In this document: in pieces, positions 41,734-51,217 of the stretch | Position numbering within the stretch: the first letter of the stretch is position 1 | Layout: every line of letters starts with the position of its first letter | Source of the DNA: Dokdonella sp. | GTDB lineage: Bacteria; Pseudomonadota; Gammaproteobacteria; Xanthomonadales; Rhodanobacteraceae | Assembly (NCBI GenBank): GCA_024707225.1 | Contig: JANQAE010000001.1 | Location: forward strand, 1,550,001-1,614,000 | Length of the DNA: 64,000 bases | Direction: 5' to 3' | The notes under the pieces: model-generated | Seen by the model: the letters and a program-made list of their open reading frames with translations, nothing else | Databases searched by the model: none | What the model was told of the DNA's origin: nothing | Translations under genes and position numbers: made by a program

Positions 41734-42486
41734 ATGGCCGAGTCTCAAATTGAGTGGACCGACGCGACCTGGAATCCGGTTGCCGGTTGTGCGCTTGCTA
41801 GCACGGGCTGCAAGAATTGCTACGCGATGAAGATGGCGTGGCGCTTAGACGCGATGGGGGTTGAGAAGTACCAGGGCCTGACCAAGAAGGTCGGTCGCAA
41901 CATTACCTGGAACGGTGTTGTCCGCGAAGATCCAACCGCGCTCCATATTCCGCTCTCTTGGCGGAAACCACGGAAGATCTTTGTGAATTCAATGAGCGAC
42001 CTATTCCACAGCGATGTCAGCGAGCAGTTCATCATGGCTGTCTGGGATGTGATGAAGAAGACCCCTCAACACCACTACCAGATCCTAACTAAGCGCCCGG
42101 AGCGTATGAGTCTCCTAGCGAATTCTCGCAGGATTGCGGTGCTGCCCAACGTCTGGCTCGGCACCAGTGTTGAAAACGCTAAGACCACACATCGCATAGA
42201 CGAGTTGCGCCGGACTCCGGCCGCAATCAGATTCGTCTCATTCGAGCCACTTATCGGCCCTGTCGGCAGAGTCAATCTCAAGGATATCCACTGGGCAATC
42301 GTGGGAGGGGAAAGCGGGCCCGATGCGCGCCCAATCAAAGAGGCATGGATCGATGAGATTCACGCCCAATGCGACCGTTTCGGCACGGCCTTCTTCTTCA
42401 AACAGTGGGGTTCCTGGGGAAAAGACAACCAAAAAACGCTCGAAGAAGGCCAACGGCAGAGAATATCGCGGACAAATATGGGATGA
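41734..42486 (+). CDS. Phage Gp37/Gp68-family (DUF5131) three-Cys protein
   Basis: 250 residues starting MAESQIEWTDATWNPVAGC. The family's Cys cluster is GCALASTGCKNCYAMKMAWR, three cysteines arranged like a radical-SAM or metal site. PRKIFVNSMSDLFH, QILTKRPERM, WLGTSVEN and WAIVGGESGPDARPI are the other conserved blocks of PF07505. The biochemical role is unknown. The next gene encodes TcmP, named for its regular pairing with three-Cys-motif proteins. GC content is clearly lower than the conjugation genes, which fits separate acquisition. Confidence 0.85.
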   Translation: MAESQIEWTDATWNPVAGCALASTGCKNCYAMKMAWRLDAMGVEKYQGLTKKVGRNITWNGVVREDPTALHIPLSWRKPRKIFVNSMSDLFHSDVSEQFIMAVWDVMKKTPQHHYQILTKRPERMSLLANSRRIAVLPNVWLGTSVENAKTTHRIDELRRTPAAIRFVSFEPLIGPVGRVNLKDIHWAIVGGESGPDARPIKEAWIDEIHAQCDRFGTAFFFKQWGSWGKDNQKTLEEGQRQRISRTNMG

Positions 42487-42534
42487 AATGCCAGCAGTAA
42501 GACAATACAGCTAGCAAAGGGGCCGTCAGGGATC

Positions 42535-43771
42535 ATGACAAGAAAAAACTACGAGTGGAAAGAGGGAGCAGAACTAAAGGATCACACGAAGAAGAAGCAC
42601 GCCATACTCGGCGAATACTTCAGAGAATATCTCATTACCCGTTGTCAGTTGCCGCATAGGGAAAAGTTTCGGCTGGCGGTGGTCGACGGATTTTCCGGAG
42701 GGGGCCTGTACAAGTGTGGCGCCTATGGCTCCCCGCTCCTACTTATCGACACGCTCATCAGAGCCACCAAAGAGATCAACTTTCATCGAACTGGTCAGTC
42801 CCTAAAGCACATAGATATCGAGTGCCTACTGATTCTCAATGACAGAGAGCGCGACGTACTGGATCTACTTGAAAAAAAACGTATCAAACTATCTGTCAGA
42901 AGCAGGCGGCACAGGCCCCAACCTGAAGCTGGTCGTTGAGTATCATAGTGAGTCGTTTGAATCGCTGTACCCAACAATCAAAGCGCGCATCAAGCAGGCG
43001 AAATGCAGCAACATCATTTTCAATCTTGACCAATGCGGATACACGCACGTTACAGCACAGTTGATTCGAGACATCATGACGTCCTGGCAGAAGGCGGAAG
43101 TCCTGCTGACATTCATGATCAGTACGCTGCTTGCATATCTGTCTCCTGACAAGGAGAAAGGCGGCGCGCGTCTTGACCCAGTAGTGCGGGAAAAGATCGA
43201 CACGGTTCTTCGCGATCAGGGACTTCTAAAAAAACAGGAGTGGCTGGGAGAATGCGAAAAAATCGTATTCGATCACCTGCGGAGTTGCGCGCCTTACGTG
43301 AGTCCATTCTCGATCGCCAACCCCGATGGCTGGAAGTACTGGCTCATGCACTTCGCAAACTCTTATCGCGCCCGACAGGTCTACAACAACGTTCTACATG
43401 CCGACGGATTGGCTCAGGCCCATTTTGGCAGACTTGGTTTGAACATGCTGGCGTATGACGCCCTTGCCGGCGGTGGTCAACTTTACATTTTCGATCGAAG
43501 CTCTAGAGTGCAAGCGATCGAGTCCCTAAACCACGACATTCCTCGCTTCATCGCCGAGTCCGGCGACATGATGGGCGTGGAAGAATTTTACGCTGCCGCT
43601 TACAGTGAAACACCGGCACACAGCGATGACATTCATAAGAGCATCATTGATAATCCAGACATTGAAGTCATCACGCCAAATGGCGGAAGGCGCCGGGAGG
43701 CCAAGACGATTGACGTTGGCGACACGTTAAAGCTCAAGTCTCAGCGCAGCATCATTTTCGGATTCAAATGA
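42535..43771 (+). CDS. tcmP: Three-Cys-motif partner protein TcmP (apparent frameshift)
   Basis: About 412 residues when one base is removed from an A8 run at 42872-42879. The first frame gives MTRKNYEWKEGAELKDHTKK, AVVDGFSGGGLYKCGAYGSP and LLILNDRERDVLDLL. The second continues NYLSEAGGTGPNLKLVVEYH, IIFNLDQCGYTHVTAQLIRD and the C-terminal region to FGFK. The FSGGG and NLDQCGYT blocks resemble methyltransferase-like motifs of the TcmP family. It follows the Gp37/Gp68 gene by 48 bases. Left uncorrected, the first frame stops at 42939. Function unknown; the pair is often found in defence-rich mobile regions. Confidence 0.8.
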
Positions 43772-43888
43772 TCCAAGCTCTATCTATCCCAATTTAGATA
43801 AATGGCCTTGTGGTCGCCGAAAAATGGATCTGCGAGAGCGATACTTTCTGATCTGAGGACCCTCGCTCGATACATATTGTCACTCGCT

Positions 43889-44880
43889 TTAGAGCCCCCC
43901 TTGACTAAGCCACCACAATAGCAAATACCGCGTTGTGTCCCGTAGCGTCTCAGGCACTGGCGTGATGATTCGATTTCCAGGTCTAGTTTCAGCCATCTGA
44001 TATGTGCTCATCGCGTCACAGATTGCACCAGCAGCCAAGTCGGGTATAGCGACAAAGTCTTCGACGCAGCGCCCGCCTTCATCAGAAGCTGTGGTGGCAA
44101 TTCTCATATGCCCAAGATTGATCTTGAGCACATTGCTAGAGACATTACTAAACATGTCGACAAACTGCCGATGGCGATTATCGTTCGCCACGACATCGTC
44201 AGCATCTGTAATCCACAGGACATCCTGCCCCTGACGCGAAAGGCCCGAGAGAATTACTGATACCAGTGTGGCGGCGCACATCGCACGCTCCAGCACTACT
44301 GGAGGCCATGTCGCTATCGGCCTTCGACGTTCGTCCAGATCTGCGATATCGACATTGGCACTGAATAGCTTCCCCACAGACTTGTGGATAAGCACCACCA
44401 GCAGAAGGCCAGTCAGGCTTTCAGCTGCGGAGAGAAAGTGTGGTAGCGCGGTTCTACGAACCCCATCCCTCATGTGTTTGAAGCCAAATCTACGGCTATC
44501 CGGCATCAGAACTTCTCGGATTGCCTTCTGCTTCGCTATCCAGGAATTGCTTTTAGACCAGTCAGCGATCAGAAAAGACAGGGCCTCATACTTCGAGGTC
44601 TTGTGCTGTCCGCTGTAATCAGAACCGATCAGCAGGAGCGGTCCGCTCCGAAGATCTGGCAGACAGCCCGGGCGTGTCAGCTCGGCGTTATGGAGCAGGC
44701 GACCGAGTCCATTAACGAAACCAAGCTCAGGGCGATCGGGGGCTTGCCAGCGGCCTCGCATCTCTTCTCCCAGATTCTTATGAACTGACGCGTAACCCGT
44801 AGAACGGGGTCGCTCACTTCCCATCGCTCTATCGCGCGCAGCCTGTCAAGAACCTGTGAGCCATACAAGCTATCGCGCAT
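43889..44880 (-). CDS. Unrecognised protein, possible RNase H-like (DUF3800-type) nuclease
   Basis: I do not recognise this gene with confidence. The best stretch begins PLLLIGSDYSGQHKTSKYEA, an Asp-containing first strand, and later has VLWITDADDVVANDNRHRQF; together these recall the acidic residues of DUF3800/RNase H-like proteins. The continuous frame starts at 44824 with unlikely residues. Another frame from 44880 (MRDSLYGSQVLDRLRAIERW and on to PPIALSLVSLMDSVACSI) reads better and would join the first after one lost base near 44690-44700. It lies 47 bases downstream of the HEPN-like gene on the same strand, so the two may act together. Lower GC than the flanks. Confidence 0.5.
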
Positions 44881-44927
44881 GTGGGAGAAGTCGAATTCCA
44901 GCAGCTACTATAAGGTCCAATCTGCCG

Positions 44928-46178
44928 TTACGGAGCAGGACCCGAGCCGTTCAGCGACACATCCTTCTCGATACACGCCACGGTGAGCCATTGAAGAACT
45001 GGAATGACGTAACGTAAGGCCTTCGCATGTGCGGAGTACGGATAGAATGCCGCTACCGGCTGGCCTCGGCGCGTCTTCTTAGAGTGAACAACAGCGCATC
45101 GAGTTTCATAGAGCCAGCGCGCCAACTCAGCGCGCAAGCTTGGCGCAGCAGGATTGAAAGCCTGAATCTCAATGCCTGACGATGTGATCATGTTTTCACA
45201 CATCATACGAGACTCTTCTGGAGAGAGGCGCGCGACCTCGTTTGCGACATCACCTTCGCTCACAAGCAACTCGACCAAACACTGCAGTTGCATTCGTTCG
45301 GTCGTCGCCACACGCTGGAGGAGGAGGGGCGCTTCCTCGAAATAGTACTCCAGTACATTGTAGAAGCCGACGAAGGCTTTCATTGGATTGCGTTCTTTCA
45401 ACCCGGAAAAGTAATGCGATAGCAGTATCGGGGAACGGAGTCCACTAACTTCAATTCGCTCGATAGGCAGCGCATCGACCACCTGTCGACATTCGGATGG
45501 AGCCAATTGGAACTGCGTGGCATCGGGTAAAATGGAACGCCAGCGGATCTCAGTCAGCTCGATGGCTTGCTGATAGTCGATGAGCATGTTATCCGGCTTC
45601 AGAACGCGCAGTCTTCCGATATAGCCGTCTCGCAAGTGGCTGGGTGCGATGAGCGTGTTTACTCGCTTCTCCAGCAACGCCCCCACTGCCCTCCGATAGG
45701 CGTGAAAAGGCTTTTCCACATAGTTCACACCAATGTTCCAGTCCATGAGATTGACCTGATCGGTCTTTTCAACTGGCTCGACAAAGGAAACCGCGGGGTC
45801 GTTCAGGGAATCAATTGCCAAAGCCAGCGTGTTCCCTCGATCAACGTGGCGGTAGTAATCGGAAGAATCTTCGATCGAGAATTTTCCTTGCGCGACTTTG
45901 AAGCTTACTCTCGACTCCGGATGCCGCTTGCTATACGCAAAGAGGTAGTTGTCGACTAAGCACTCGATCTGTTCTTCCGATAGTTCGCCGCGCCCTTCAT
46001 CAAAACTAATCAGCGCTGCTGCATCGAGTTCCGCCATGTAGTAAAGAGCTTGGCGCGTAAGCGTCGGCTCCCCTAGTAAAACTGGGTGCATAATCATTGA
46101 GTGGGACAGCCCCTGAAACATAACAACGGACATCAGCCCCTCGCCATCAGCGAGCTGCATCATTACGTTGGTTGTCAT
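44928..46178 (-). CDS. Candidate HEPN-domain protein (RX4H motif), unknown function
   Basis: 416 residues, no recognised family name. The N-terminal ~200 residues look like a mixed alpha/beta domain. From about residue 270 it is helical: KAFVGFYNVLEYYFEEAP resembles the first long helix of HEPN domains, and YETRCAVVHSKKTRRG carries R360-x4-H365, the catalytic RX4-6H motif of HEPN ribonucleases. A GGGGGA box precedes the ATG. HEPN RNases are common effectors in abortive-infection and toxin-antitoxin systems. The next gene downstream, 47 bases away, may be a partner. RNase activity is inference from motif and layout. Confidence 0.6.
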   Translation of the reverse strand: MTTNVMMQLADGEGLMSVVMFQGLSHSMIMHPVLLGEPTLTRQALYYMAELDAAALISFDEGRGELSEEQIECLVDNYLFAYSKRHPESRVSFKVAQGKFSIEDSSDYYRHVDRGNTLALAIDSLNDPAVSFVEPVEKTDQVNLMDWNIGVNYVEKPFHAYRRAVGALLEKRVNTLIAPSHLRDGYIGRLRVLKPDNMLIDYQQAIELTEIRWRSILPDATQFQLAPSECRQVVDALPIERIEVSGLRSPILLSHYFSGLKERNPMKAFVGFYNVLEYYFEEAPLLLQRVATTERMQLQCLVELLVSEGDVANEVARLSPEESRMMCENMITSSGIEIQAFNPAAPSLRAELARWLYETRCAVVHSKKTRRGQPVAAFYPYSAHAKALRYVIPVLQWLTVACIEKDVSLNGSGPAP

Positions 46179-46264
46179 GCATTCCCCCTGCGCCAGATGG
46201 ATCGGTCTGATGTGAGACTACCTCACAGACTTGGATTACCACGACTGTCGTGGGCACTACCGGC

Positions 46265-46492
46265 CTACGATCCGGCCGGCCGGCAGCGTCTGAACCCCCT
46301 GTCCGCGGCCATGAACGCCTCCAGCATGTGCGGGATCAGCGTGGCGGCGTCGACTGTTTCGCCATACGCCTGCGCGTGCAGCGCAGCGTAGCGGTCGAGG
46401 TCGGCTTTCAGGCTGGCCGGGCAGGCAAAGGTCAGCTTGACGCTCTCGGTCTTGGGCAACGGCCCGAGCCGCAGCTTCTTGGTCGCGCTCAT
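46265..46492 (-). CDS. DUF2274 conjugation-associated protein
   Basis: 75 residues, MSATKKLRLGPLPKTESVKL through TLIPHMLEAFMAADRGFRR. It is a small ribbon-helix-helix-like protein always found after trbI in Tn4371-type elements. Its start overlaps the trbI stop as ATGA. A second copy of its last ~17 residues is found in the remnant at 40603-40668. Exact role unknown. Confidence 0.85.
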   Translation of the reverse strand: MSATKKLRLGPLPKTESVKLTFACPASLKADLDRYAALHAQAYGETVDAATLIPHMLEAFMAADRGFRRCRPAGS

Positions 46493-47754
46493 CGTACAGT
46501 CCCTACGTCGAAGAACAACGGCTGATACGGCCGCAGCACCAGATCCCGGTTCACGATGATCCGCACCGGCAGGCCCGGCCGCTCCGTCAGCGTCGGCTGG
46601 ACGTTGAGGTTGCGGCGGGTCATCTCCTGGCCGACCTGATTGATGCTCTCTTGCGCGCTGTCGCGCCCGGCGATGACGACCCGATCGCCGTCCTGCCGGT
46701 TCTCGGGCGCGGCCAGCTCGGCGCCCACGCCGAGCAGCGTCGTCAGCGCCGCACCGGCGAAGATGCGGCCCCAGTGGTAGTCCACGCCGTCCTCCAGCCC
46801 GGCATAGCCGGCCGGATCGGTGCCGACCAGGTTGTCGAGCGTGAGCGAAGACGTGTCCGGCAGGATGATCCGGTTCCACACTACCTGCACGCGGCTCTGC
46901 CCGTAGCTGACCTGGCTGTTGTAGCGGCCGAGAATGCGCGATCCCTGTGGGATCAGCAGGTGGCCGCCGGTCGCGGTGTCGTAGACGGGTTCCGTCACCG
47001 TGGCAATCACGTCGCCCGGCAGATCCGACTTGATGCCCGTGACCAAGGCGCCGGCGATCACCGTGCCGGCCATCACCTGGTACGGCGAGCCGGGCAATTG
47101 CAGATTTCCGGAATTGCGGGTTTCCGTAGAACTGCCTTTCAGGAACGCCTCCTTCTGCTCTTGCCGGTTCTGCGCGGCGGTCGGGTCATCCATCTGCGCG
47201 GCGGTCGAAGCCGGCCCTGCGGCCATCGGGTCGAAGCGGGTCAGGTCGCCGGCCAGCGCGGCCGCGGCCTGTGCCGGCGCGGACGCCGCCTGCCCGCCGG
47301 CGCGGAAGAACACCGACGAGGCGGCCGCCTCGTCGGCCTCCTTTTGCTGTGCGATCCGCATCGCTTCGGCGGGATCTTCGCCGGGCGCGGCATAGGTCGG
47401 CACCGCCTGCTGCTGCGACCTGACGATCGCCGGTCCCAGGTCGCCCGGCAGTGGCGGCCCCAGCTCGGGCACCTTCGGCGGCAGCTTGGAATAGTCGGCC
47501 GGCAGCTGCTCGAGCCGTTCGGACCGGGTGACACGATCGACGTTGAACAGCTCGTCGCCTTCACTGCCACCGCGGCGCTGCACTGGCTGCAGCGACCAGA
47601 TCGCCGCGCCGAGCACCGCGGCCGCCAGCACGCCGGCGACGACAACGAGCGTACGGCGGTTCAAGCGCGTGACCGGGCGCGGCTGGGCGCGTAGCGCCAC
47701 CGCTTCGGGCGCCACCTTGCCCGCGGCAGGATCGGACGTGTCGTTCGGGCGCAT
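46489..47754 (-). CDS. trbI: TrbI/VirB10-type conjugal transfer protein
   Basis: 421 residues. A short cytoplasmic N-terminus leads into one transmembrane helix (TLVVVAGVLAAAVLGAAIWS), a Pro/Ala-rich periplasmic linker, and a C-terminal TrbI/VirB10 domain with LLIPQGSRILGRYNSQVSYG, VVWNRIILPDTSSLTLDNL and the closing PVRIIVNRDLVLRPY. It bridges inner and outer membrane parts of the mating channel. The chosen start MRPNDTSDP is one base after the trbG stop. Confidence 0.92.
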   Translation of the reverse strand: MRPNDTSDPAAGKVAPEAVALRAQPRPVTRLNRRTLVVVAGVLAAAVLGAAIWSLQPVQRRGGSEGDELFNVDRVTRSERLEQLPADYSKLPPKVPELGPPLPGDLGPAIVRSQQQAVPTYAAPGEDPAEAMRIAQQKEADEAAASSVFFRAGGQAASAPAQAAAALAGDLTRFDPMAAGPASTAAQMDDPTAAQNRQEQKEAFLKGSSTETRNSGNLQLPGSPYQVMAGTVIAGALVTGIKSDLPGDVIATVTEPVYDTATGGHLLIPQGSRILGRYNSQVSYGQSRVQVVWNRIILPDTSSLTLDNLVGTDPAGYAGLEDGVDYHWGRIFAGAALTTLLGVGAELAAPENRQDGDRVVIAGRDSAQESINQVGQEMTRRNLNVQPTLTERPGLPVRIIVNRDLVLRPYQPLFFDVGTVR

Positions 47755-47755
47755 G

Positions 47756-48746
47756 TCACTTCCCTCGCGGCCGGCCGTCCGTGCGCTCGATCCGCACGAC
47801 GTCGCCCTTGTCGCCGCCCAGGCGCAGCTCGGCAGCACCGAACAGCCGATCGACGATGTAGTACGGCGGCCGGAAGCGGTAGTTGACCAACTGGCCGTCG
47901 CCCTGCGGCCCGATCACGAACAGCGGCGGCAGCTCGCCCTGCGCGATGCCGGCCGGGAACTGGATGTAGACCTTTTCCGAATCGTCGAACGCACGCAGCG
48001 GCTTCCACGGCGGGTTGCTACCGCTGATCGCATAGCGGAAGCGGATGCGTTCCAGCGACAGGCCGGTCTCGACCGGCGCCGCCGTCTGCGCGTCCTGGGA
48101 CTGCTTCTGCAGGGCGAGCATGCGGTCCTTCGGATACTCCCAGGACACCGATGCCATCCACGCCCGCTCGGTCGAGGTCAGCTCGATCAGGTACGTGCGC
48201 CGGCTGGTGGTGATGACCAGGTTCGTCTTGAGGCCCGAGCGGATCGGCTTGACCAGCACGTTGACGCGCAGCCCTTCGCCGCTGCCACTGGACGTGTCGC
48301 CGACGATCCAGCGCACCGTGTCGCCGGCGGCCACCGTGACCAGTTCCTCGCCCGGTTGCAGCGAAATCACCGTCACGCGTCCCGGCGCCGCATAGACCTG
48401 GTACAGCGCACCATCGGTGAAGGGCCAGACCTGGATCGCGTTGACATAGCCTTCTCGCGTCGGCGCGATGCGCGCCTCAGCGTTGGCGCGCGACACGCGC
48501 ACCGTCTCGTCGGACGGCTCCGGCGTCGGCGGCGCCTCGGATTCGGGCAGCGGCTTCAACTGCGCCGGCAGGGCCAGCGGCTCGGGGACCGTGACGACCT
48601 CCACCGGCACCGGCGGCTCGGGCAGCGCTTGCGCCTGCACGGGCTCGTCGAGCGCGATCGTCGGCGGCGGTTTGCGCGCGGCTGGCACAGCCGGCCAGGG
48701 CCAGCATAACGAGCAGCAGAGCGGATCGACGGAAGAACGGGTTCAT
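47756..48746 (-). CDS. trbG: TrbG/VirB9-type conjugal transfer protein (apparent frameshift)
   Basis: About 330 residues when one extra base near 48690 is ignored. A lipoprotein signal MNPFFRRSALLLVMLALAGC starts at 48746; after the shift the mature part runs PAARKPPPTIALDEPVQ, a Pro-rich linker, then the VirB9-like AYVNAIQVWPFTDGALYQVY-type region and TVRWIVGDTSSGSG. The C-terminal domain has RYAISGSNPPWKPLRAFDDS and FVIGPQGDGQLVNYRFRPPY. It forms part of the outer-membrane ring. The start overlaps the trbF stop as ATGA, supporting this start over the GTG at 48688 that opens the second frame. Confidence 0.87.
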
Positions 48747-49446
48747 GGTTTGGCTCCTTCGGTCGCATCGAGTTCGCGGGTCCACGAGAGACCGTTGACG
48801 TAGATGCCGAGCGGGTTCGCGCGCAGCCGCTGTTCGGTGCGCGGGGTCTGCAAGACGATCGACACGACGGCGGTCCAGCGCTCGACGCCGGCCGGCGCAC
48901 CGTTGGCGAAGCGTTGCTCGGTCCAGCGCACCGCGAACGAGCTGTCGCTGGCGCGCACGATGCTGGTGATCTGCACCGTCACCGACTCGCGGCCGATCCG
49001 TGCAAAGGGATCGTTCGCGCGCGCGTACTCGTTCAACACGGCCGCGCCGCGTCGGTTGTGTAGTCGTAGGCGTCCAGCCAGTTCTGCCGCACGATGACGG
49101 GATCGATCGACAGCGAGCGCACCAGCGTTACGAAGCGCGCCAGGTGGTGCGCGATCTGCGCGTCGGTCGGCTGGTACGCGGTCGCCGCTTCCCCTACTGC
49201 CCGGACTTGTCCGGCACGGTCGACCTCGACGACGTACGGCGTCACCACCGATTGTGCGGAGCGCCAGACAAGGCCACCGGCCATCAGCAGGGCAAGGATC
49301 AGGCAGCCGAAGGCCATCAGGCGCCAGTTCCTGGCCTGGACGCGCGAGGCGCCGATCCGCTCGTCCCACACCTGGGCGGCGGCCTGGTACGGCGTGGCGG
49401 GCTCCGGCGTCTGGGAGTAGCGCACCTGGGGTCGCTTGAATCGCAT
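48743..49446 (-). CDS. trbF: TrbF/VirB8-type conjugal transfer protein (apparent frameshift)
   Basis: About 234 residues, VirB8-like. N-terminus MRFKRPQVRYSQTPEPATPY, one transmembrane helix (LMAFGCLILALLMAGGLVW), then the periplasmic NTF2-like domain: VVEVDRAGQVRAVGEA, VRSLSIDPVIVRQNWLDAYD, and in the second frame LNEYARANDPFARIGRESVT and YVNGLSWTRELD. The frames join at about 49050, where one C seems missing between DYTTD and RGAAV. Uncorrected, the first frame ends at 49033. Confidence 0.87.
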
Positions 49447-49458
49447 GGCTCAATCCTC

Positions 49459-50874
49459 TTAGGTGTCCGAATCGCGCAGGCTCGGTCCGCTGCCGGCGCT
49501 GCCGCTGTCGCCGCCGCGCATCGTGTGCGCGAGGGTCGTGGCGGCATGGGTGATCTGCTGGCGCCGGTGCAGGCGCTTGGCCCAGGCGGGCTGCGCGTCG
49601 GTGCCCTTGCCCGGCGCTTTGCCCGCGGTCTCGGCGTCCTGTGCGCCCGATCCGGCGGCGCTTGGGGAACCCGCAGCGGCAGCGGGTGCGGTTGCAGCGC
49701 CGGCGCCAGACGGCGGCGCTGCGCCCTCGCGGAAAGCGGAGACCGCCCGGTCCTTCAGCGCGCGCGCGCCGGACGCGGCGTGCTCGCCGACCGCCTGCGC
49801 GCCGCGCTTGGCGACGTTGCTGACGCCGGCCATGACGCCCTTCGCGCTGCCGCCGGCCGCAGCGGAGCCGGCTTGGTAGGCCGAGCGCGCGCCGCTGGCC
49901 GCGCCGCTTGCCATGCGCGCGCCGGTACCGGCCATCTTGGCGGCCGCCGGCGCCATCCGCGCCCCGGCCGCAACCGCCCCGCCGACGCCGGTCGCGGCGG
50001 CGCCAACCGCGACTGCGGTGCCGGCCGCGCCGAGCGCGGCGCCGGCCATCGCGCCGGCGCCCAACTGCGGACCGCCTGAGATCAGCCCGGTCGCGATGCC
50101 AGGCCCGAAAATCGCGAGCGCGAGCAGCGCGAGCGAAGCCAGCATCACGACCAGCGCGTGGTCGATCGACGGCTCGTCAGGCACGGTCTGAAACTCAAAG
50201 AACAGCCCGCTGCCAATGCCGACGATGACCGCCAGCACCAGCACCTTGATGCCGGACGACACCACGTTGCCAAGCACCTTCTCGGCGAGGAACGCGGTCT
50301 TGCTCCAGAGCGCGAACGGCACCAGGACGAAGCCGGCGAGCGTGGTCAATTTGAACTCGATCAGCGTGATGAACAGCTGGATCGCCAGGATGAAGAAGCA
50401 CAGGATCACGACCAGCCACGCGAGGAACAGCACCAGGATCGAATCGAGGTTCAGGAACACGTCGGGGAAGCCCATCAGGTCGTCGAGCTGAAGGAAGATC
50501 GGTGTACCCGCATCGAGGCCGGTCTTCGCCAGCCGACCCGGCTGAAGAAAATTCTCCATCGAGATGGCCGAGCCGGTGGCCGTCAGGCCCAGACCGGCGA
50601 AGGAGCGGAACACGATGCCGGCCAGCCAGTTGAAATTGCCGATGATGTAGGCGAAGGCGCCAACGTAGAGCACCTTGCGGATCAGCTTGGCGATGACGTC
50701 CTCGCCCTGCCCCGTCGCGTGGCTCATCGCCCAGTACAAACCCGCAATCGTCATGTCGATGACGATCAGCGTCGCGGTCAGGAATGCGACCTCGCCCTGG
50801 AGCAGCCCGAACCCCGAGTCGATGTAGCGCGAGAACGTGTCGAGGAAGCGGTCGATGACGGTGACGTCGTTCAT
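49459..50874 (-). CDS. trbL: TrbL/VirB6-type inner-membrane conjugation protein
   Basis: 471 residues. After MNDVTVIDRFLDTFSRYIDS come about six to seven transmembrane helices between residues 25 and 290, including FLTATLIVIDMTIAGLYWAM and VLFLAWLVVILCFFILAIQL. The C-terminal ~180 residues are a Gly/Ala-rich, probably cytoplasmic tail. This is the usual TrbL layout. The start overlaps the lipoprotein gene's stop as ATGA; the longer open frame to 51165 runs through that gene and is not used. Confidence 0.9.
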   Translation of the reverse strand: MNDVTVIDRFLDTFSRYIDSGFGLLQGEVAFLTATLIVIDMTIAGLYWAMSHATGQGEDVIAKLIRKVLYVGAFAYIIGNFNWLAGIVFRSFAGLGLTATGSAISMENFLQPGRLAKTGLDAGTPIFLQLDDLMGFPDVFLNLDSILVLFLAWLVVILCFFILAIQLFITLIEFKLTTLAGFVLVPFALWSKTAFLAEKVLGNVVSSGIKVLVLAVIVGIGSGLFFEFQTVPDEPSIDHALVVMLASLALLALAIFGPGIATGLISGGPQLGAGAMAGAALGAAGTAVAVGAAATGVGGAVAAGARMAPAAAKMAGTGARMASGAASGARSAYQAGSAAAGGSAKGVMAGVSNVAKRGAQAVGEHAASGARALKDRAVSAFREGAAPPSGAGAATAPAAAAGSPSAAGSGAQDAETAGKAPGKGTDAQPAWAKRLHRRQQITHAATTLAHTMRGGDSGSAGSGPSLRDSDT

Positions 50875-51206
50875 CGTGTCGCCTCCGCGTTGTCGGCGGA
50901 CTGCGGCCCGGCGTCGCCGCCCGCTTCGTCCTCGGGCGGCGTGTCGAAGCTCGCCGGGATCGGCGGCAGTTCGTCGAGCGTGTTGTACTCGTCCGGCCCC
51001 GTGTCGCCGGAGAAGAACCGCAGCCGGAACCCCTCGGCCGCCGCGCGGCACGCGTCCTCGCCCGCAGCCGGCCGATCCGCCTCGCATTGCGCGCGCAGTG
51101 CTTTCAGCCGCGCCGGATCGGCGGCCAGCGCGGCGGTCAGGTCTTCGGCCGGCGGCTGGCTGCACGCGGCCAGCAGCAAGGCCAGCAGGACGGGGACGGT
51201 TCTCAT
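50871..51206 (-). CDS. trbK: TrbK/EexN-like entry-exclusion lipoprotein
   Basis: 111 residues, lipoprotein signal MRTVPVLLALLLAACSQPP with lipobox LAAC. The mature part has the EexN-type block DPARLKALRAQCEADRPAAG and EDACRAAAEGFRLRF. It lies between trbJ and trbL, the classic position of trbK, and ends in an acidic tail. Entry-exclusion lipoproteins block redundant mating into cells that already carry the element. A paralogue is at 58769-59026. Confidence 0.8.
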   Translation of the reverse strand: MRTVPVLLALLLAACSQPPAEDLTAALAADPARLKALRAQCEADRPAAGEDACRAAAEGFRLRFFSGDTGPDEYNTLDELPPIPASFDTPPEDEAGGDAGPQSADNAEATR

Positions 51207-51217
51207 GGCAGCCTCCG

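Noticed and set aside
48477-48785. Separate small lipoprotein gene at the trbG start
   Set aside because: It is the trbG signal peptide followed by a frameshift; the ATGA overlap with trbF and the downstream PPPTIALDEP segment show it is one gene.
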